64,000 bases of DNA. Origin: Hominenteromicrobium mulieris. GTDB taxonomy: Bacteria > Bacillota > Clostridia > Oscillospirales > Acutalibacteraceae. Positions within the stretch are counted from its first letter, which is position 1; each line of letters begins with the position of its first letter. This document shows positions 62,826 to 64,000 of this stretch, piece by piece. The notes below the pieces were generated by a model. It did no database searches. It was not told where the DNA came from and saw only the letters and a list, made by a program, of their open reading frames with translations. Made by a program: the position numbers and the translations under genes. The stretch is taken from assembly GCF_020687165.1 (NCBI RefSeq), contig NZ_JAJEQC010000004.1; one strand, 5' to 3'.

Positions 62826-64000
62826 ATGAACCAAAAAGATATTGAAACACTTGCAATCGCACTGCCGGAAGACATTTTAAAAGCAAAATGGTGCGGCGAT
62901 TTTGACCGCGCGTTCCACCTGATCGACCTATACCTTGCAAACGAGAAAGTCCCGGCATTTATGAAAACACGCCTTGCACTGGAGCGTGAGGTCTTGAAAG
63001 CACTGCCGACGGGCTACACATACAGCGAAGAAGACGCTTTGGCGTTCGTGCAGAAGGAAATTCCGGATTTCACGAAGGCAGAGCTTGACGCATTGCGTGA
63101 CCGCGGTGCTATCGACTGGATCTACATCAACGGCAAAACGACGTATTCCCGCACGTTCTACGATACGCTTTTGGGCGTTTACCCGGATATCGCCACGCGT
63201 GCAGGCAAGCCGCCGAAGGACAAAAGTGATCGTGTGGAATTTCTGCGCCAAAATGTACGCGACATGAAAAAAGACGGTGACGCGCTGTGGAGCATTCAGC
63301 TGCGCGCCCAGTTCCGTCTGCATGACGATGTTTTCCGTCCCGGCGAAGAACTGACCGTGCATCTTCCCGTACCGAAGAACGCGATGAACATGCGCGACAT
63401 TGAGATCCTTGCGACCTCCCACCCCATTTATAAGCTTGCAGATGAAAATGCACCCGCGCGCACGGTCTCGTTCCGCGGCAAATTCGAGAAAAACGAAACC
63501 TTCTGGGTCGAATACAAATATCTTTCCTATGTGAAATACAACAACCTCGAATCCGCACAGGTCAGTGCAGAGCAGCCGACGTTCGACACCGAGGAGCTTT
63601 ACCCGCACATTCGCTTCACGCCGCTCATCCGTGCGCTTTGCAAAGAGCTTTCCGGCGATGAGAAGAACCCGCTTCTGCTCGCACGCAGATTTTACGACTA
63701 CTGCACGAAGGTCGGTACATATTCGTATGTGCGCGAATACTTCGCGCTGCCGGGCAGCATTCCGGATTATTACGGCGCGGGGCTGCACGGGGACTGCGGC
63801 GTGCAGGCGCTGCTGTTCATCACGCTGTGCCGCTGCGCAGGTATTCCTGCCCGTTGGCAGAGCGGCCTGTTCGTCACGCCGGACGACACCGGCTGCCACG
63901 ACTGGGCGCAGTTCTACATTGCTCCCTACGGCTGGCTGTTTGCAGACCCGTCCTTCGGCGGCAGTGCGCACCGCATGGGCGACAGCGAGCGCAACGACTT
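62826..64000 (+). CDS. Transglutaminase-like protein (partial, runs off the window)
   Basis: At least 391 residues. The N-terminal 230 residues are mixed alpha/beta with no signal peptide. The transglutaminase core follows: GDCGVQALLFITLCRCAGIPARW with the catalytic Cys, CHDWAQFYIAPYGW with the His, and FADPSFGG with the Asp. Such proteins usually cleave peptide or amide bonds rather than crosslink. GAGGAGG before the start, 27 bases after mgtE, indicates co-transcription. The target is unknown. Confidence 0.9.
   Translation, partial: MNQKDIETLAIALPEDILKAKWCGDFDRAFHLIDLYLANEKVPAFMKTRLALEREVLKALPTGYTYSEEDALAFVQKEIPDFTKAELDALRDRGAIDWIYINGKTTYSRTFYDTLLGVYPDIATRAGKPPKDKSDRVEFLRQNVRDMKKDGDALWSIQLRAQFRLHDDVFRPGEELTVHLPVPKNAMNMRDIEILATSHPIYKLADENAPARTVSFRGKFEKNETFWVEYKYLSYVKYNNLESAQVSAEQPTFDTEELYPHIRFTPLIRALCKELSGDEKNPLLLARRFYDYCTKVGTYSYVREYFALPGSIPDYYGAGLHGDCGVQALLFITLCRCAGIPARWQSGLFVTPDDTGCHDWAQFYIAPYGWLFADPSFGGSAHRMGDSERND

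Overview
The window looks like a chromosomal segment of an anaerobic, endospore-forming Gram-positive bacterium of the class Clostridia. Its style of code and repeats suggests a gut Oscillospirales/Ruminococcaceae lineage, but that placement is inference. Supporting evidence: Spo0A and SpoIVB side by side, RNase Y, a T-box thrS leader, the L10 leader, a PerR/rubrerythrin/rubredoxin set, a ferredoxin-linked 2-oxoacid oxidoreductase, LplABC-type sugar uptake, and GGAGG-type ribosome binding sites with occasional TTG/GTG starts. No prophage, insertion sequence, integrase, rRNA or CRISPR array was seen. There is one tRNA, tRNA-Gly(GCC).

Layout. 0-4.3 kb: a MarR repressor with a heterodimeric ABC exporter. 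4.3-8.8 kb: the rpmG-secE-nusG-rplK-rplA and rplJ-rplL cluster, plus one unknown gene. 8.9-12.4 kb: a ROK regulator, a putative small RNA, KDPG aldolase, and a TetR regulator with a methyltransferase. 12.4-18.5 kb: a dispersed-repeat-like hairpin block, pyruvate kinase, a Ca-type P-ATPase, a PAP2 phosphatase and an unusual sirtuin. 18.5-21.8 kb: a five-gene 2-oxoacid:ferredoxin oxidoreductase operon. 22-22.7 kb: a four-helix-bundle gene, a striking symmetric hairpin array, and tRNA-Gly. 22.9-25.9 kb: a zinc-ribbon membrane protein and a TPP-riboswitch-type leader driving thiW-thiM-thiE. 26-34.8 kb: an alpha-L-rhamnosidase, a manganese-riboswitch-controlled mntP, and an LplABC sugar transporter whose first permease has an in-frame TGA, divergent from its AraC regulator. 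34.8-37.1 kb: thrS with its T-box. 37-43 kb: an XRE regulator, rny, spo0A, spoIVB, a cold-shock gene and a small conserved protein. 43-46.8 kb: a second heterodimeric ABC exporter pair behind a tandem palindromic operator. 47-50.9 kb: an aldose epimerase divergent from dtd, mscS, and the perR-rubrerythrin-rubredoxin oxidative stress genes. 51-60.5 kb: hexosaminidase, surE, ruvX, degV, GH42 beta-galactosidase, an acetyltransferase, a Gfo/Idh/MocA oxidoreductase and uxuA. 60.5-64 kb: a small Cys-rich exported protein, an XRE regulator, a structured leader with mgtE, and a truncated transglutaminase-like gene.

How the genes work together. Several blocks serve plant or host glycan use: rhamnosidase with a probable oligosaccharide importer, beta-galactosidase plus acetyltransferase, hexosaminidase, and mannonate dehydratase feeding KDG to the KDPG aldolase and then pyruvate kinase. 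Metal and cofactor homeostasis is mostly under RNA control: TPP for thiamine salvage, Mn for MntP, a T-box for ThrRS, the L10 leader for ribosomal protein, and an unidentified leader before mgtE. The most unusual observations are: the symmetric four-tier hairpin array at 22418-22589; the single TGA in the sugar permease; a Spo0A receiver domain in which the conserved lysine is glutamine; a zinc-ribbon-less sirtuin; an orphan promoter-RNA-terminator unit at 10.1 kb; and the non-M-box leader of mgtE. Promoters, operators and RNA structures were read by eye and not scored by software.
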